Positions 36,047-48,775 are shown, counted from the stretch's first letter. The stretch is DNA of 64,000 nt from Dugong dugon (GCA_030035585.1 CM057462.1:140456734-140520733), one strand, 5' to 3'. Numbers and translations: made by a program. The notes: generated by a model not told the origin, from the sequence alone.

Positions 36047-36736
36047 AGAAAGAAGGGAGTTGGTTGGATCAACGGATTGGAGATACTTGTGGGAGGTGTA
36101 AAAAAGTTGCAGTCATATACCAGAAGAACTTAGCCTGTAAGAAATGAGGTGGTGAGAGAGGGGGATAATTGAAATTGAATGTAAGGAAGAGTTGTAGATG
36201 TTGCTTACGGCAAATGATAACCATTTGTAAAGGCTACAGGGGAATTAGTGTCCTCAAGGAGATATCAAAGCTTGGCCTAGTTTAGGTAAGTAGAGAAAAC
36301 TTTCAGAGAAGAGGAAAAGGATGTAGGGATTTTTACTGATGTTGGACGATATACTTGAGAGAATAAGAGAAAGGGATTCAGGAAAGGTGAGTTTTGGAAA
36401 ATGGAGAAAGAACAAAGGATGAAAAGAGCCAGGTGGAAATTAGAATGCAGGATATGAGATAATATCCTAGGAATTTGAGGCTTCTTCTGGTGACTAATAG
36501 AATTAGGAAGAAAGGAGATAATGCAATTACTTATGTTAGTTTCAAGTCATAATATAGGCACACATCTGAGTGTTGGATGTAGAGAGGGCTAAGTGCCTGG
36601 GGCCTTTTCTCTTTACTTCCAATATGAGAGTATGTGGATCTCTCTCTAACCCACTACAGATAGAGGCCTGGAGGTCTGGGAAATGATGATGTAACCTGAG
36701 CACATCATTAATAGGTAAATGTGGTGGAGGCCTTTT
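36047..36736. other. Intergenic purine-rich sequence
   Basis: Purine-rich (GA) plus strand with no gene. It may extend the L2 relic upstream, but I cannot confirm this. Confidence 0.4.
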
Positions 36737-36934
36737 ATAAAATATTAAAAAAACAAAAACAAAAAAAAATCCATTGCCTTTGAGTCGATTCTGACTCATA
36801 GCAACCCCATAGGATAGATTAGAACTGCCCGATAGGGTTTCCAAGGAGTGACTGATGGATTTCAACTTCTCACATTTTTGGTTAGCAGCTGAACTGTTAA
36901 CCACTGTGCCACTAGGGCACCCATAAAATATTAA
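36737..36934 (-). mobile_element. AfroSINE, full length, with 12-bp target-site duplication
   Basis: Body 36749-36922 on the minus strand with an A-rich tail. Identical ataaaatattaa flanks it at 36737-36748 and 36923-36934. Confidence 0.95.
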
Positions 36935-36974
36935 GCAGGTAGAAATAACGGATTAGATGTATGTATAACATATG

Positions 36975-37139
36975 TTGTGCTGTGCCATCGAGTAGAACTG
37001 CCCCATAGGGTTTTCTATGCTGTAATCTTTAAGGGAACAGATAACCAGGACTTTCTCCCACAGAGCTACTGAGTGTTTTGAAACCATCAACTTTTCAGTT
37101 AACAGCAGAGTGCTTAACCATTGTGCAACCAGGGCTCCT
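36975..37139 (-). mobile_element. AfroSINE with deletion near the tail
   Basis: gtgccatcgagtagaactgc shows that part of the tail block is missing. The rest continues to the complement of aaggagccctggttgc. Confidence 0.88.
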
Positions 37140-37576
37140 TGCATAACATGAATAAATATTACATTTAGAGTATTTGGTAAAATTAGCAAGAAATAAAATG
37201 AAACACAAAATGACACTATTTCCATAAATTGAAAACACATGTTCACACACGCATACAAACAATACAGAGAAGTAAACATAGAAGAAATTTGTTTATGGCT
37301 TTGAGGTAAGTAAAGAGATCTTAGACATGAAATAAAAACCTGAACCATAAAAGAAAAGAAAATAATAAATTAGACTTCATCAAAATTGATGAAGTTTAGT
37401 TTTAAATAAGAAACACCAGTAAAAAAAATGAAAAAGCAAAGCACTTTATAGGCAATACAGACATGTGACATAGGACTTACATGCAGAATATAAAAAGCTA
37501 TTACATCTCAGTTAAATGATAAGTAATCTAATAAAAATGGGCAAAAAACTTGACTAGAGATATCATCAAAAAGATG

Positions 37577-37596
37577 TATATATATATATATATAAA
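37577..37596. repeat. (TA)n microsatellite
   Basis: Short TA run within the ancient L1. Confidence 0.9.
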
Positions 37597-38183
37597 TGTC
37601 CAATAAATACTCAGCAGAAGATGTTCAGCATCATAGTCATCAGGTAAATTTTAAAAAGAGAGGAATTACTACAAAATAGGATGGTTAAAAATTAAAATAT
37701 GTATATATATGTATCAGTGTATGGAACTCACATGCATTGCTGGTAACTATGTAACATAGTTCAACCACTTTGGAAAATTGTTTATATCATATTAGAAATT
37801 AAAAAAAAAACACACACACACATAGTGAGATACCACTTCACACTCACTAGGATTGCTGTTATTAAAATAAAAAACAAAAAACAAATTAATATGTGTTGGT
37901 GAGGAGAAACTGGAACACTCATACATTGCTGGAGGGAATATAAAATAGTGCAGCCACTGTGGAAAAGTCTGGCAGTTCCTACAAATGTTAAATATAGAAT
38001 TACAATATGACCCAGCAGTTCTACTCCTAGCTATATACTCACAAGATTATAAGAAGCAACTCAAACATATACACCAATATTAATTGCACCAAAGGGTGGA
38101 AACAATCCAAGTGTCCATCAATAGATGAAGGGATAAATAAAACTGTGCCAGCAGGGCTCCGTAAGTGGGTTCCGTAAGCATAT

Positions 38184-38345
38184 GGAGCCCTAGTGGCACA
38201 GTGGTTAAGAGCTTGACTGCTAAACAAAAGTTCAGCAGTTTGAATCCATCAACTGCTCCTTGGAAACTATGGGGGCAGCCCTACTCTGTCCTATAGGGTC
38301 ACTGAGTTGGAATTGACTCGATAGCAACAGGTTTGTGTTTTTGTA
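38184..38345 (+). mobile_element. AfroSINE inserted in ancient L1
   Basis: ggagccctagtggcacagtgg, B-box relic cagtttgaatcc, tail gaattgactcgatagcaac and GTTTGTGTTTTT. A small scrap of SINE head sequence (gccagcagggctcc) lies just upstream in the opposite orientation. Confidence 0.92.
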
Positions 38346-38798
38346 GAGAGAGTATTATTCAGCTATAAAGAGATGGATGAACCTTGAAAACATTATGCTA
38401 AGTGAAATAATCCAGACACAAAAGATCAAATATTGTGTGATTCCACTCTAATGACATGTCTAGAATAAGTAAATTCAAGCAAGGTAAAAGAAGATTAATG
38501 ATTACAGAAGGGAGGATGGGGAGTTAAAAAAAAAAAAAGCTATGGTAACAGGAACTAAAGCCTTAACATTGATAAAACAAAAAATTTAAAGAATAGGAAG
38601 AAATACCTATGACAGAAAAAAGTTTAAAAAATTGATACTCACTGAATTAAATTAGTTAATACATACGCTCATTTTTTAAAATATTAAAAATGTAGAAGTG
38701 TTTGATCCATAAATTCTACTCTGGATACTTTATTTTAGAGATATACTCATATACATGCAAAATAATGTGAACAAGAGCAAGAATTTTAATATTTTTAA

Positions 38799-38959
38799 TG
38801 TTGTTGTTGTGTGCCATAGAGTAGATTCTGACTCATAGCAACCCTATAGGACAGTGTAGAATTTCCCCATAGGGTTTCCAAGAAGCAGCTGGTGGATTCA
38901 AAACTGCCGACCTTTTGGTTAAGCCGTCTGAGCTCTTAACCACTGCACCACCAGGGCTG
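38799..38959 (-). mobile_element. AfroSINE
   Basis: Starts with TTG repeats, gtgccatagagtagattctg, and ends with the complement of the gccctggtggtgcagtgg head. Confidence 0.93.
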
Positions 38960-39513
38960 CAATAACACAATACAGAAATTAAAATTCATCAAAGGAGCGC
39001 TAGTTTTTGTATACCTGTAAAATGACCAAAAAAAATCAAGAAAGATTCATCCTGAATTCTAAAGATCTCCAAAGTACATACAGAATAAATAGAGGAAAGA
39101 TGTAATATAGTGTGTTATCGTATCCATGTCTGAGTCACATGGAGAGAAAAACACTGAGGAGATGAGACATAGAGTGTTACTTTTCACAGTATAACATTTT
39201 TGCACTTTTCATTTTTTGTCGTGTATATGTTTAACCATTTTAAAAATTAAGTATATTAATTTAAAACTTTAAATTAAAAATAGTTAAAATTACCAATATT
39301 TCTATCTGAATCGATAATTTTTATTAGATATAATCAATTGTACTGTATCTCATATCTTATTTTAATAAGATATTCATATAATGTGTAGGACAATCATTAA
39401 AGATTTGTCCACCTTCCCTATTTAACTGAGATGTGGCATTTGTTAATCCAATTTATATGTATGGTTTATCATAGATGGCATAAATATTTTTAGCATAGAT
39501 TGTAATATATGTA
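38960..39513. other. Intergenic, nothing recognised
   Basis: AT-rich; possibly ancient L1 3'UTR, not confirmed. Confidence 0.4.
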
Positions 39514-39560
39514 GTAAAAACCAAACCAAACCCACTGCCATCAAGTTGATTCTGATTGTA
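39514..39560 (-). mobile_element. AfroSINE tail stub
   Basis: aaccaaacccactgccatca and agttgattctgatt only: a very short copy holding just the tail. Confidence 0.7.
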
Positions 39561-39618
39561 TATGTAGTAGATGCAGCTAATTTCACAAATATATTGTAAG
39601 TATTAGTGTAAGAAAAAA

Positions 39619-40007
39619 ATAACAAAAAAAAGTTGCCTTTGAGTCAATTCCGACTCATAGTGACCCCATGTACACAGAGTAGAACTGTGCTTCACAGGGT
39701 TTTCAAGGCTATGACCTTTTGGAAGTAGATCTCCAGGTCTTTCTTCCAAGGCACCTCTGAACCAAACGAAACCAAACACATTGCTGTTTAGTCAGTTCCA
39801 ACTCACAGCGACCCTATAGGACAGAGTAGAACTGTCCCATGGGGTTTCCAAGGGGCAGCTGGTGGATTCGAACTGCCTACCTTTTTGGTTAGCAGCATAG
39901 CTCTTAACCATTGTGCCACCAGGGCTCCCAAGGTGCCTCTGGATGGGTTGAAACCACCAACCTTTTGGAATAGTTATGTTCTTGGCCATTTTTGCCAACC
40001 AGTGGTG
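39619..40007 (-). mobile_element. Two AfroSINEs, one nested in the other
   Basis: The outer copy runs 39619-39759 and resumes 39929-40007. The inner copy is 39760-39928, same strand. The outer sequence caaggcacctctg (39747-39759) recurs as caaggtgcctctg (39929-39941), a 13-bp target-site duplication with two changes. Confidence 0.93.
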
Positions 40008-40839
40008 CCTAGTATAAGAAAAATTTGTGGAAAAGTTATAATTTTATTTCTTTTCATTTATTGAATAATTAAAAGATAATGATAAAAATAAAAACAGTAA
40101 GAAAAAGTTATATACACAGTATCATCCAAGACCAAAAAACATATTGAACAAATTAGCTCATTAACATATGATGAACCTGGGCCTATATTGTTACTGTTCT
40201 TTTCCTATTTTGACAGAGTTTATTACTCTGAAATGTTGTGGAAACCACAAGCTAAGACATCAGTAACTGGCTGAGCGTAGAAACAGGTCTTTTCTCATTG
40301 GTATCAATCTGCACTTGAAAGCCATGTGGTTTGTTCATACAGAGCAGGTACTTCCCTGTCAGTACAGCATTTTCATATATGGGGGTTTTAAATTCCTCTC
40401 GTGATACATCAAAGATCGGCAATTTGTAACAATAACAGACTAGTAAGAAATTACCAACAAGTATGACTGTATTTGTGCAATTTAAAAAAAAATTCAGTAT
40501 TTCTCTTAAAAAAAAAAATACAGTTAAAGTTCATCAATCATTCCTGCTAAAGCCTAATGTTTGTTTCACACAAGAAAAGTCATTAAAACTTACAAATTAA
40601 TTGCCCATAACCTAAATTCATATTGTGTACTCAGCTGGCACGATAAACATACAACCAATCTCTTCTTTTTTTTAACCTCTGTAACAGTAAGATGTATTAA
40701 CAAAGTGTTACTGATTTAAAACAGGTCAGAGTTGCCAACTACTGTATACTATCCATCATAGCAGGAAAGAGTGATCTACAACATAGCAGTCCCCAGCAGT
40801 CAACATAGAAGTTTATAAATTTACATCACTGGCTTATAA
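40008..40839. other. Intergenic, repeat-poor
   Basis: No transposable element recognised. Leads into the TAAT-rich block described next. Confidence 0.5.
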
Positions 40840-41340
40840 AACACAATTAATTTGTGCATGTTCTCCTAGCAGCAATTAACAGCAGGCAGGAGTTTTAATG
40901 AAATAAAGTTGTGATTCCCACAGGGACTATTTATAATGAACATTACAAAGCAACAAGAGCTGCAAACTGTTTACATTAAGAATTGATTAATAACAAAGCC
41001 ATTAAGCTACATATTATGTTACATATTGTGCCAATTTAAGGGATACTGCTAATTAAGTAATCATAATCATTTGCATATGCCATATCTAATTAACTTTTTA
41101 TATCTCTTAAGTTTTTCCTTCAGGACCAATAGCATTCAAGTGGCATTAGCAAAAGGAACATTTAGGCCATTTCTTGGAATATTGTTTTCCAATAAAGTAC
41201 ATTTCTATGAAAACACTTAGGGAGTTTAATCAGAGTAAGTGGCTTTTCATGACAATTACTTTAGGCTGCACTAAGTTGGCTCTTGAGGGAATGAATTAAC
41301 ATTAGGTTATGGTTAAGTAGGGCTTTAAAATCTTTCTATG
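40840..41340. promoter_or_regulatory. Candidate conserved non-coding element (enhancer-like)
   Basis: A repeat-free block rich in homeodomain-type cores: caattaatt near 40846, taattaa at 41050-41056 and 41088-41094, and others. It has a perfect POU octamer atttgcat at 41069-41076. It has no open frame. Its texture (non-repetitive, dense TAAT cores, intact AT-rich motifs in a gene desert) is like conserved developmental enhancers. Conservation itself cannot be seen from one genome. Confidence 0.35.
41069..41076 (+). promoter_or_regulatory. Octamer (POU-factor) motif
   Basis: ATTTGCAT, followed by atgcc. An 8-bp match occurs by chance about once per 30 kb per window, so this matters only with its TAATTA neighbours. 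Confidence 0.4.
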
Positions 41341-41530
41341 CAAGTTAAAATTGGAAAATAGTTTAAAAACTTCTGAAAAAGTTTAACACTAGCGTCTTAG
41401 TGCCTAAAAGGATTATATTGATCTGTTTCTTATGCCTGTGATTTAAAGAATGCATCCTGGAAGATTCCTAAGGATTTTTTATCTTGGTGGTAAGGGAAAG
41501 CTTAACAGACTTCTCTAAATCTAACCTAAG

Positions 41531-41682
41531 CCTTTGCTGTCGAATCAATTCTGACTCATAGTGGTCTTATAGGACAAAGTAGAACTGTCCCATAGGGTTT
41601 CTGAGGAGCAGCTGGTTGATTTGAACTGCCGACCTTTTGGTTTAGCAGCCATAGCTCTTAACCACTCTGCCACTAGGGCTCC
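41531..41682 (-). mobile_element. AfroSINE
   Basis: cctttgctgtcgaatcaatt through the complement of ggagccctagtggcagag. Similar flanks agacttctcta / agacatctcta suggest a target-site duplication. Confidence 0.93.
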
Positions 41683-42087
41683 ATAGACATCTCTAGTATT
41701 TATATATGCCTCATAGAAAATGATACATTCAAAGTTGTTCTCCCTTTACAAATATACTTCACAATTCATTCTAAACAATGATTTTTTCAAACTAATTGAA
41801 ACTTTCAAATTAATTTTAAAATTTTTCAAACTAATTTTTTTTTAAATTTTTTTATTGTAAAATATGTATAACAAAATTTACCATCTCTACTATTTTTAAG
41901 GGTATAATTCAGTAGCATTAATTATATTCACACTGCTGTGCAACCATCACCATCATTTGTTTTCAAAACTTTTCATCACGCCAGACAGAAACTCTGTACC
42001 CACTAAGCAATCACTCCCCATCCCTCCCTCTCCCCAGCCCATGAAAACCACTAATCTACTTTCTTTTTCCTATGCATTTGCCTATTC

Positions 42088-42265
42088 TAGATATGTTCTG
42101 TGAGGCTCTAGTGGCACAGTGGTTAAGCATTTGGCTGCTAACCAAAAGGTCAGCAGTTTAAACCCAGCAGCCTTTCCTTGGAAACCCTGAGGGGCAGTTC
42201 TCCTCTGTCCTACAGGGTCGCTAATGAATCAGAATCGACTTGACAGCAAAGGATTTTAGATATGT
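42088..42265 (+). mobile_element. AfroSINE with target-site duplication, inside L1
   Basis: Body about 42097-42256 between copies of tagatatgt (42088-42096 and 42257-42265). Head ggctctagtggcacagtgg, B-box relic cagtttaaaccc. Confidence 0.92.
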
Positions 42266-42434
42266 CACATAATTGGGATCATACAATAATTGTCATTTTG
42301 TTTCTGGCTTATTTCACTTATAATATTTTCGAGGTTTATCCATATAGTAGCATGTATTAGAACTTCATTCCTTTTTTTTTTTTTTTGGCTGAATAATATT
42401 TTATTGGATGATACATCGTATTTTGTTTATCCAT

Positions 42435-44022
42435 TCATTTGTTGATGGACATTTGGGTTGTGTCTACCTTTTGCCTATCTTGCATAATGTTGAAATAAAC
42501 ATTAGTGTTACAAGTATTTGCTTGCCTCTCTACTTTCCATTCTTTCGGGTATATACCTAGGAGTGGAATTTTTGGGTCATTTAGTAATTCTATGTTTAAC
42601 TTTTTGAGGAACCTCAAAACTTCTCCACAGTGAATATACCATTTTACATTTCCACAAGCAACGCATGAGGGTTGCAATTTCTCCACATCCTTGCCAACAC
42701 TTTTACCCTTCCCCCCCTTTTTCTTTTTTTTTGATAATAGCAATTGGTATATATGTCTATCCTTCATCCTTATGCCATTACCACACCATTTTAATTACTG
42801 TAGTTTTATTGCATGTTTTGAAATTAGGAGGTATAAGTCCATTCTTTTTTGTTTTTTTTCTCTTCAAGATTGGTTTGGCTATCCAGGGCCCTTGCCCTGA
42901 CTCATACATTTAACGATCAGCTTTTCCAGTTCTACAAAAAAGCTTTTGGAATCTGTGGATTGCTTTTGGTAATATTGACATATTAACAATATTAAGTCTT
43001 CCAATCCAAGAACACAGGGTGTTTTTTCATTCATATGGGTCTCCTTAATTTGTTTCAGCAATGTTTTGTAGTTTTTAGGGTAAGTCTATCACGTCCAAGG
43101 TTAAATTTATTCTTATGTATTTTGTTCTTTTAGATGATGTTGTAAAGGAAATTTTTTTTCTTAATTTCCTGTTCAGATTGTTCATTGCTGGTGTAGAGAA
43201 ACACTACTTATTTTTATATTGATCTTGTAACCTGTCACTTTGCTGAATTTATTGGCTCTAATAGTTTTCTTGTGATATCTTCAGGATTTTCCATATACAG
43301 ACTTGTTTCAACTGTGAATAGAGATAGTTTTACTTCTTTTCTGATTTTGATGCATTTTATCTCTTTTTCTTGCCTAATAGCTCTCACTAGAACTTCTAGT
43401 AAAATATTAAATTGCAGAGGTGAAAGTGGAGATCCTCGTCTTGTTCTTAATTTTAGGGGAGAAACTTTCAGTCTTTCATCATTGAATATAACGTTAGTTG
43501 TGGGTTTTTCATAAATCCCCTTTATCATGTTAAGGAATTTCCCTCCTATTCCTCATGCGTTGATTGTCTTTATCATGAGAGAATCTTGGATTTTTTTCAG
43601 ATGCCCTTTCTGCATCAGTTGAGATAATCTTCTTTTTTCTTTCTCTCTTCTTTCCATTAATGTGTTGTATTACATTGATTGCTTTTCCTGTGTTGAAATA
43701 TCCTTGCATTCTTGGGATAATCTCACTCGATCATGGTGTATAATCCTTGTAATACACTGTTGGATTCAGTTTGCTTGTATTCTGTTGAGGATTTTTGAGT
43801 CTATATTAGTAAATGATATTGGTCTGTCATTTTATTTTATTGTAGTGTCTTTATTTGGTTTTGGTGTCGGAGTAACACCAGCCCCATAGAATGAGTTAGG
43901 AAGTTTTCCTTCCTCTTCTATTTTTTTGGAAGATTTTGAGAAGGACGGTGTTAATTCTTCTCTAAATGTTTGGTAGAAGTCACCAGTGAAACCATCTATT
44001 CCCGGATTTTTCTTGGTTGGTT
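42435..44022 (-). pseudogene. L1 ORF2 fragment, internally deleted
   Basis: Antisense frames read L1 ORF2 pieces. 42767-42435 contains LRFLKKLNIELLNDPKIPLL. 43528-43235 contains GIYEKPTTNVIFNDE, LSPLQFNILLEVLVRAIRQE and IKCIKI. The catalytic region near 43310 reads LFTVETSLYM, so the FADD box is destroyed. The N-terminal endonuclease is absent. Confidence 0.85.
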
Positions 44023-44033
44023 AAACTAATTTT

Positions 44034-44354
44034 AAAATATTATTTCATCATCAAACATTGCCATCTTAAATTAGTTTAATGTTTTAAACAGGAGCAGTTG
44101 GTACATTCTTCAAAAAAATTTATAAGATGTTATTAGTTCTTAAATTTATTAATTAAATAATATTTTATACTAAATAACATAATCTGGCATACTATTTGCC
44201 ATTGAATGGTAGTTTTTTGTTGTTGACACAATCAAATCAATTGTAAGGTAAAACTAATTTGATTGTTTACGGTGGTGTTTTCTTCTCTTACCCTGCACTT
44301 CTGCATTGAATTGCCTGGAATTTTATTACCAATTTACCGATTATAATAGCAGTT
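44034..44354. other. Intergenic, nothing recognised
   Basis: AT-rich, no repeat or gene. Confidence 0.5.
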
Positions 44355-44530
44355 ACAAGGCATTTAGTGCTTATTTTGTCAAAGTAATGTGCTGCTTAAC
44401 ACACATTATTACAATTTGTGAGATAGATTTTACTATCATCATTTTGCACATGAGAAAACCGAGAATGAAATGTTAAGTTAAGTCAAAGAGCTAATAAATG
44501 GCAAAGTCTGGATACCAACTCAGACTTATC
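44355..44530 (-). mobile_element. MIR SINE relic
   Basis: Reverse MIR order: cattattacaatttgtgaga, cattttgcacatgagaaaac, gttaagtcaaagagctaata, then ggatacca. Confidence 0.8.
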
Positions 44531-44784
44531 TATTTCAAAGGAAATCTTAATGGCTACCTCAATCATCACCTCTGCAGTTAATGTATGGCTTCAAATCTTT
44601 AAGGACCTGTAGCAATCATTTTTACACCTACTGATGAGAATGAAGAAAATTTTGAATATCTAACTAAAATCAGATCTTTTTATATCAAAGCTGTGCGTAT
44701 AAATTCTTTGGCACTCATTTTGAACCTTGGTGAGCTCTGTTCTGACCAACAGATATTGTACATTTCTGGGCCCACTTCCTGTCT

Positions 44785-45065
44785 TCTGGAATGCCCATTT
44801 TGGGAGTCCTGGGCTGACATATAATAATTCCAAGTACTCTGAGACCAGCATTCTGGAAAAGTTATAAGTAGACATGCCATTCAACAGTTCCAACTGAGAC
44901 CAGGCTTTCGCCTATTAATGCGAACACTTCAGACACAAGATCAGCCCCTCTACCTGCTAAATTTCACCAAGTTATCTCAGTCCAAGCCACATGGAATAGA
45001 AGAACCACATAGCTAAACCCTGCCCAAATTCCTGAGCCAGAAAATGGAGAAACATTATAAAATTA
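44785..45065 (+). mobile_element. Probable MLT1-like LTR 3' portion
   Basis: The words ccaactgagaccaggctttc, ccaagccacatggaatagaag and ccctgcccaaattcctgagcc match the run-up to the polyadenylation signal of MaLR LTRs. Both ends are unclear. Confidence 0.45.
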
Positions 45066-47159
45066 ACCTGATTTAATTGATGAGATTCTGAACCTGGAAC
45101 CTGAATCTGATGCTATAATGGTATGAAACTTTTGGGCGTATCGGACTGGGAGAAGAGAGCTGTTCGCTAAAAAGATCCATACATAAAGATTCTCATTAAG
45201 AATTTTTATTTTTCTTCACCATTCCAAAATGATCTACTTTTATAATGGAGAAGAGAACAATGGTTGGTGATTTCACAGTATTCTCACAGAACAGAAAAGG
45301 TAACAAGATCCACTAAGAGAGCTGTTTTTTTGATTTGTTTGTTTGGTTGGTTTTTTAATACATCCAGTTTCTTGGAAAGGGCTCAAATTTGAAAACTTCA
45401 ATTGCAAAATAGCTTTGAGAGTCCCTGGAGGGGCTGGTCTAGGAAAAAGTATACAGAATAAGAAAAACTAAGCAAAACATACTTATCTCATATATAGCAG
45501 AATATTTTTCCACATTTTGTGATGAGTGACTGCATTTCTTTTAAAAAACAATGTAATTTGCATTAACTCACGTCCTTCATACCCAAAATACAGTCACAGA
45601 CACAAGTAGTGAAATATAAATATCTAAAAGTATAACTTGCTACTTATAATTTTGTAGCTGTTTTTCATGTGATTTTCAATAAAGGAAATTAAAATTTTTA
45701 TCTGATTTTTAACTTATATATGGAAAATACATTCAATGATATGCAAATCATATGAATTTTAAAATAAACTTAATATTGAATATTTACTTTTTGAAAACAT
45801 TTATTGAAATATAGTAGTGATGAATATACTAGTAGTAATAATAATAGTAATGAAATATATTTTTGTTAGTATGTTGCTATAGCTTTTGCAGACTTATTTT
45901 TTACTATCATACACATAAAATGTACAAGAAGTAAAGAAAAATCTGGGAAAAGTTATGAACATCAGAATTTCCATATGTACCTGAATATTTAGAATGTCAG
46001 TTGTAATGATACAAAGTCAAATTAAGTAGAAATTGTGGAAATTATACAACTGTTCATTATCAGTATGCTATTTCCCACACAATCTTCATCTTTTGATCTG
46101 CTTTAAATTATCTATTTATGCATAGTTTATGAAAACATGATTTCTGATTGCTCAATTTCCATTAGTTCCATTCCAATAGACACGTATTCAGGTGCATAAT
46201 TGTTCCATTTCAGAACTATTCTTCCAAATGTGTTAAAACAAAGGAGGACTTTTAACTATAATTATTTATGGCATGCTGGGTTGTAAATCATATTCCCATC
46301 CATTCAAAAGCAAGCAGCAATCTACTTTTAGCAAAATGCCTATAGTCACAATGAATTGGGAAGTAGGTAGGTACGGTAATTAATTTTAAAACTTTCTCCT
46401 GACACCATGATAGACTATGTCCCAACACAAACTCTAGAAGGGAGTACTGACTTAGGAAAAAATATAACTGTGCCAAGTAGTAACTGATGGGATTATGTAT
46501 GTCATTAAATTTATGGCTGGTATTATGACTTTGTTGCACAACTACATTTTCAGAAAATATGCAATTATAATTTACTAGTGGAGAAGGATGATGGGGAAGG
46601 CTTATGTGGTCTGTCATTGCAGAAGAAATATTTGGAAGATCATATTCCTTTTTTTATTGTCTATGGTTTTCTTTATACAACGTATAGTAATTTGAAGATT
46701 ATATACTTTACATAGGCTTTTTTCCTCCTAAATAGATTACAGGTGTACCTTGCTTATATAATACGCATATTTTTTGAAATCTGTGTAAGAAACAGTTTAG
46801 ATTTTTTTATTACTTGATTCTTATTTTAGATGTTGCAGAAGATATTACTATCTGTATAAATTTTGTTGAGAGTAGAACACTCATAGCATTACATAATATT
46901 ACTAAATTATATCATAAAGTATTCATCTTAATACACTTATTTTATATTGACTTAAATGCTATAGATTCTTTTTTTCTCTATATATTTTAAATTTCTAGGT
47001 TCAGAATCTTTTGAAAAAATATGGATTTCCTTCTCATATTTTACGTCATTCATCTTCGAATGTGCCTTCATCTCTTTAAAACAATGAATAGTTTTACTTA
47101 TAAACTTGTGAATAATAATTTAAGCATCTTGTAGCACTCTCCGTTTTCCCCTGAGCTGT
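45066..47159. other. AT-rich intergenic sequence
   Basis: No gene. At 46741 caggtgtaccttgcttatat follows a TA and could be the end of a Tigger-type DNA transposon, but no second end was found. Nothing else recognised. Confidence 0.4.
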
Positions 47160-47660
47160 TTCAATCAGTCCTACAGTCTAATGACTCCCAGATCAATGCT
47201 CCAATTCCCATCTCCCTCCTGATACTCAGTTTCCAGCTGGCTCGTATATATCTTCACTTAGAATGTCTTTAATCAACCTCAAATTCAGCGTATCCAATAT
47301 TAAGCTCGCTTTATCACTCCACTTACTCTTCTTGCTCTTCTTTCATATGTTCTTTTTCTCTCTCTTCCCACCAACACTGACTTACAGTATCAAGTCTACT
47401 GTATCAAGATTTCCTTACGCTAGGGTTGTAGCAAATAGCCTTTTAACTCACTGTCCTGGTCTATCATTTGTTGTCATCAGAGTTATGTGCTTGTACAGCA
47501 CATACTTTAGCCATGCTGTAATAATTCTTATTCCCATGCAGGAAATGTGTCTTTAAGCATAACTCTGTCTGGAATGCCCAATCCCTCTTCCCTGTCAAGA
47601 AATACCTAACCAACTCTTACAGTTCAGCTCATCTTCTTATTGGCCCATTCCCTGAAAGAG
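47160..47660 (+). mobile_element. L2 LINE relic
   Basis: L2 sense order: tctggaatgcccaatccctc, ccaactcttacagttcagct, cattccctgaaagag. The 5' part is less clear. Confidence 0.55.
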
Positions 47661-48684
47661 GGAACTAGTAATCACCTATTCAAAGGCATTTTTAAAGAAT
47701 TTAACATATGTCTTCTGTTTAGTAAGGCTTTTCACACTTAAACAGTTTCAAGAGATTATTTTCACTATAGCTATTAAAAACATGAACTTCAAGATCATAC
47801 AAATCTGGGTTTAAATCAAAACTGTGTCTATCAAGTAATAAGAGAATAAAAGATGTTTTTATGATTTTTCTCCAGTTCCTGTCAATAAAAGCACACTTCA
47901 TTATAGTGTTAGAAATATTGAGTGATGTGTTTTAATATTATTAGTATTACATATGAGAAAAATAAATTCTGAAGATTTTCAGAACATAAATCATGAGTGT
48001 ATATATAGATTTTATATTATATGGAGTGATATAATAATAGAGTGAAAATATTTTGAAGTCAAGAATTTACACACTGAGTGGAAGAATAATTTCCGAACTC
48101 TGAGTTGAATGGAATGAATTATCTTTCAAGAATGAGTCATTTTTTCCCCTAAGTATGCCTACAAAAATTATATTACTTTCCAGATCTCAAAAATTCCCTT
48201 TCCACAAAATATGTGTATAACTTCACCAGAATTACTAGAACAAATATATTTAGATTATTGTTATTGCTTTGCCCTTTGTTACATCTTTTTCCTAGGATCT
48301 CTATTGTCACTCTGTAGGCCTGTAGATGAACTGTAAATCATTTTGTTCTCCCATGTCAGGATCTCACCATTTTGTCAATGACTCATTTCTTCATACAAAC
48401 TAAGGAGAAACTTTAGTATATAATGGAACATCCTTACAGAAAAATTATGACACAGCCATAAAACATGGTCTTCAAGAGCACACAAATCTAGGTTTAAATC
48501 TGGGATTAAATAAAATAATGAACATGAACACGAAGGAGAGTGTCTGTCAGATAATAAGGGCTCAAAATATGTTTCCTACAGGGAAAGACATCATCTCAGT
48601 CATTTTAGGTTTGAATAGCATTCCCTAGGTAAAAAAATACGCATGAAAATGAGAGCTGTTTTTATTAATAATATAACTATATTT
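47661..48684. other. Intergenic with two weak MIR-like stretches
   Basis: 47760-47850 and 48450-48575 both read like the first half of MIR (aacatg, then tcaagagcacacaaatct, then ggtttaaatc). Too diverged for separate firm calls. No gene. Confidence 0.4.
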
Positions 48685-48775
48685 TCAGTCTAGGAAACCC
48701 TATGGGGCAGTTCTACTCTATCTTATAAAGTCATTATGAGGCGGAATTGACTGGAAGGCACACAACAACAACAAT
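48685..48775 (+). mobile_element. AfroSINE, 5'-truncated
   Basis: cagtctaggaaaccctatgg, ggcagttctactct, tail gactggaaggcacacaac plus CAA repeats. Confidence 0.88.

Larger units (their letters stand above)
37340..38530 (+). mobile_element. Ancient L1 relic (ORF2 C-terminal region and 3'UTR start)
   Basis: Nucleotide landmarks in L1 order: aaaaatgggcaaaaaacttg, gagataccacttcacactcac, ctcatacattgctggagg, atgacccagcagttctactcc, ccaagtgtccatcaatagatg, aaacattatgctaagtgaaa. An insertion-rich TA tract lies at 37577-37596 and a SINE at 38184-38345. No open frame is left. Confidence 0.88.
41828..44033 (-). mobile_element. Older L1, 3'UTR to reverse-transcriptase region, minus strand
   Basis: Body 41839-44022 between identical aaactaatttt at 41828-41838 and 44023-44033, so it is a 5'-truncated insertion ending inside ORF2. 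Plus-strand order: T-rich 3' end, gtgcaaccatcaccatcat, tcactccccatccctccc, then antisense ORF2 C-terminus (near 42435-42660), RT region (43235-43530), and cctattccatagaatgag-type sequence near 43890. A SINE lies at 42097-42256. Compared with an intact ORF2, the stretch between about 42735 and 42760 is missing a large block. Confidence 0.9.
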
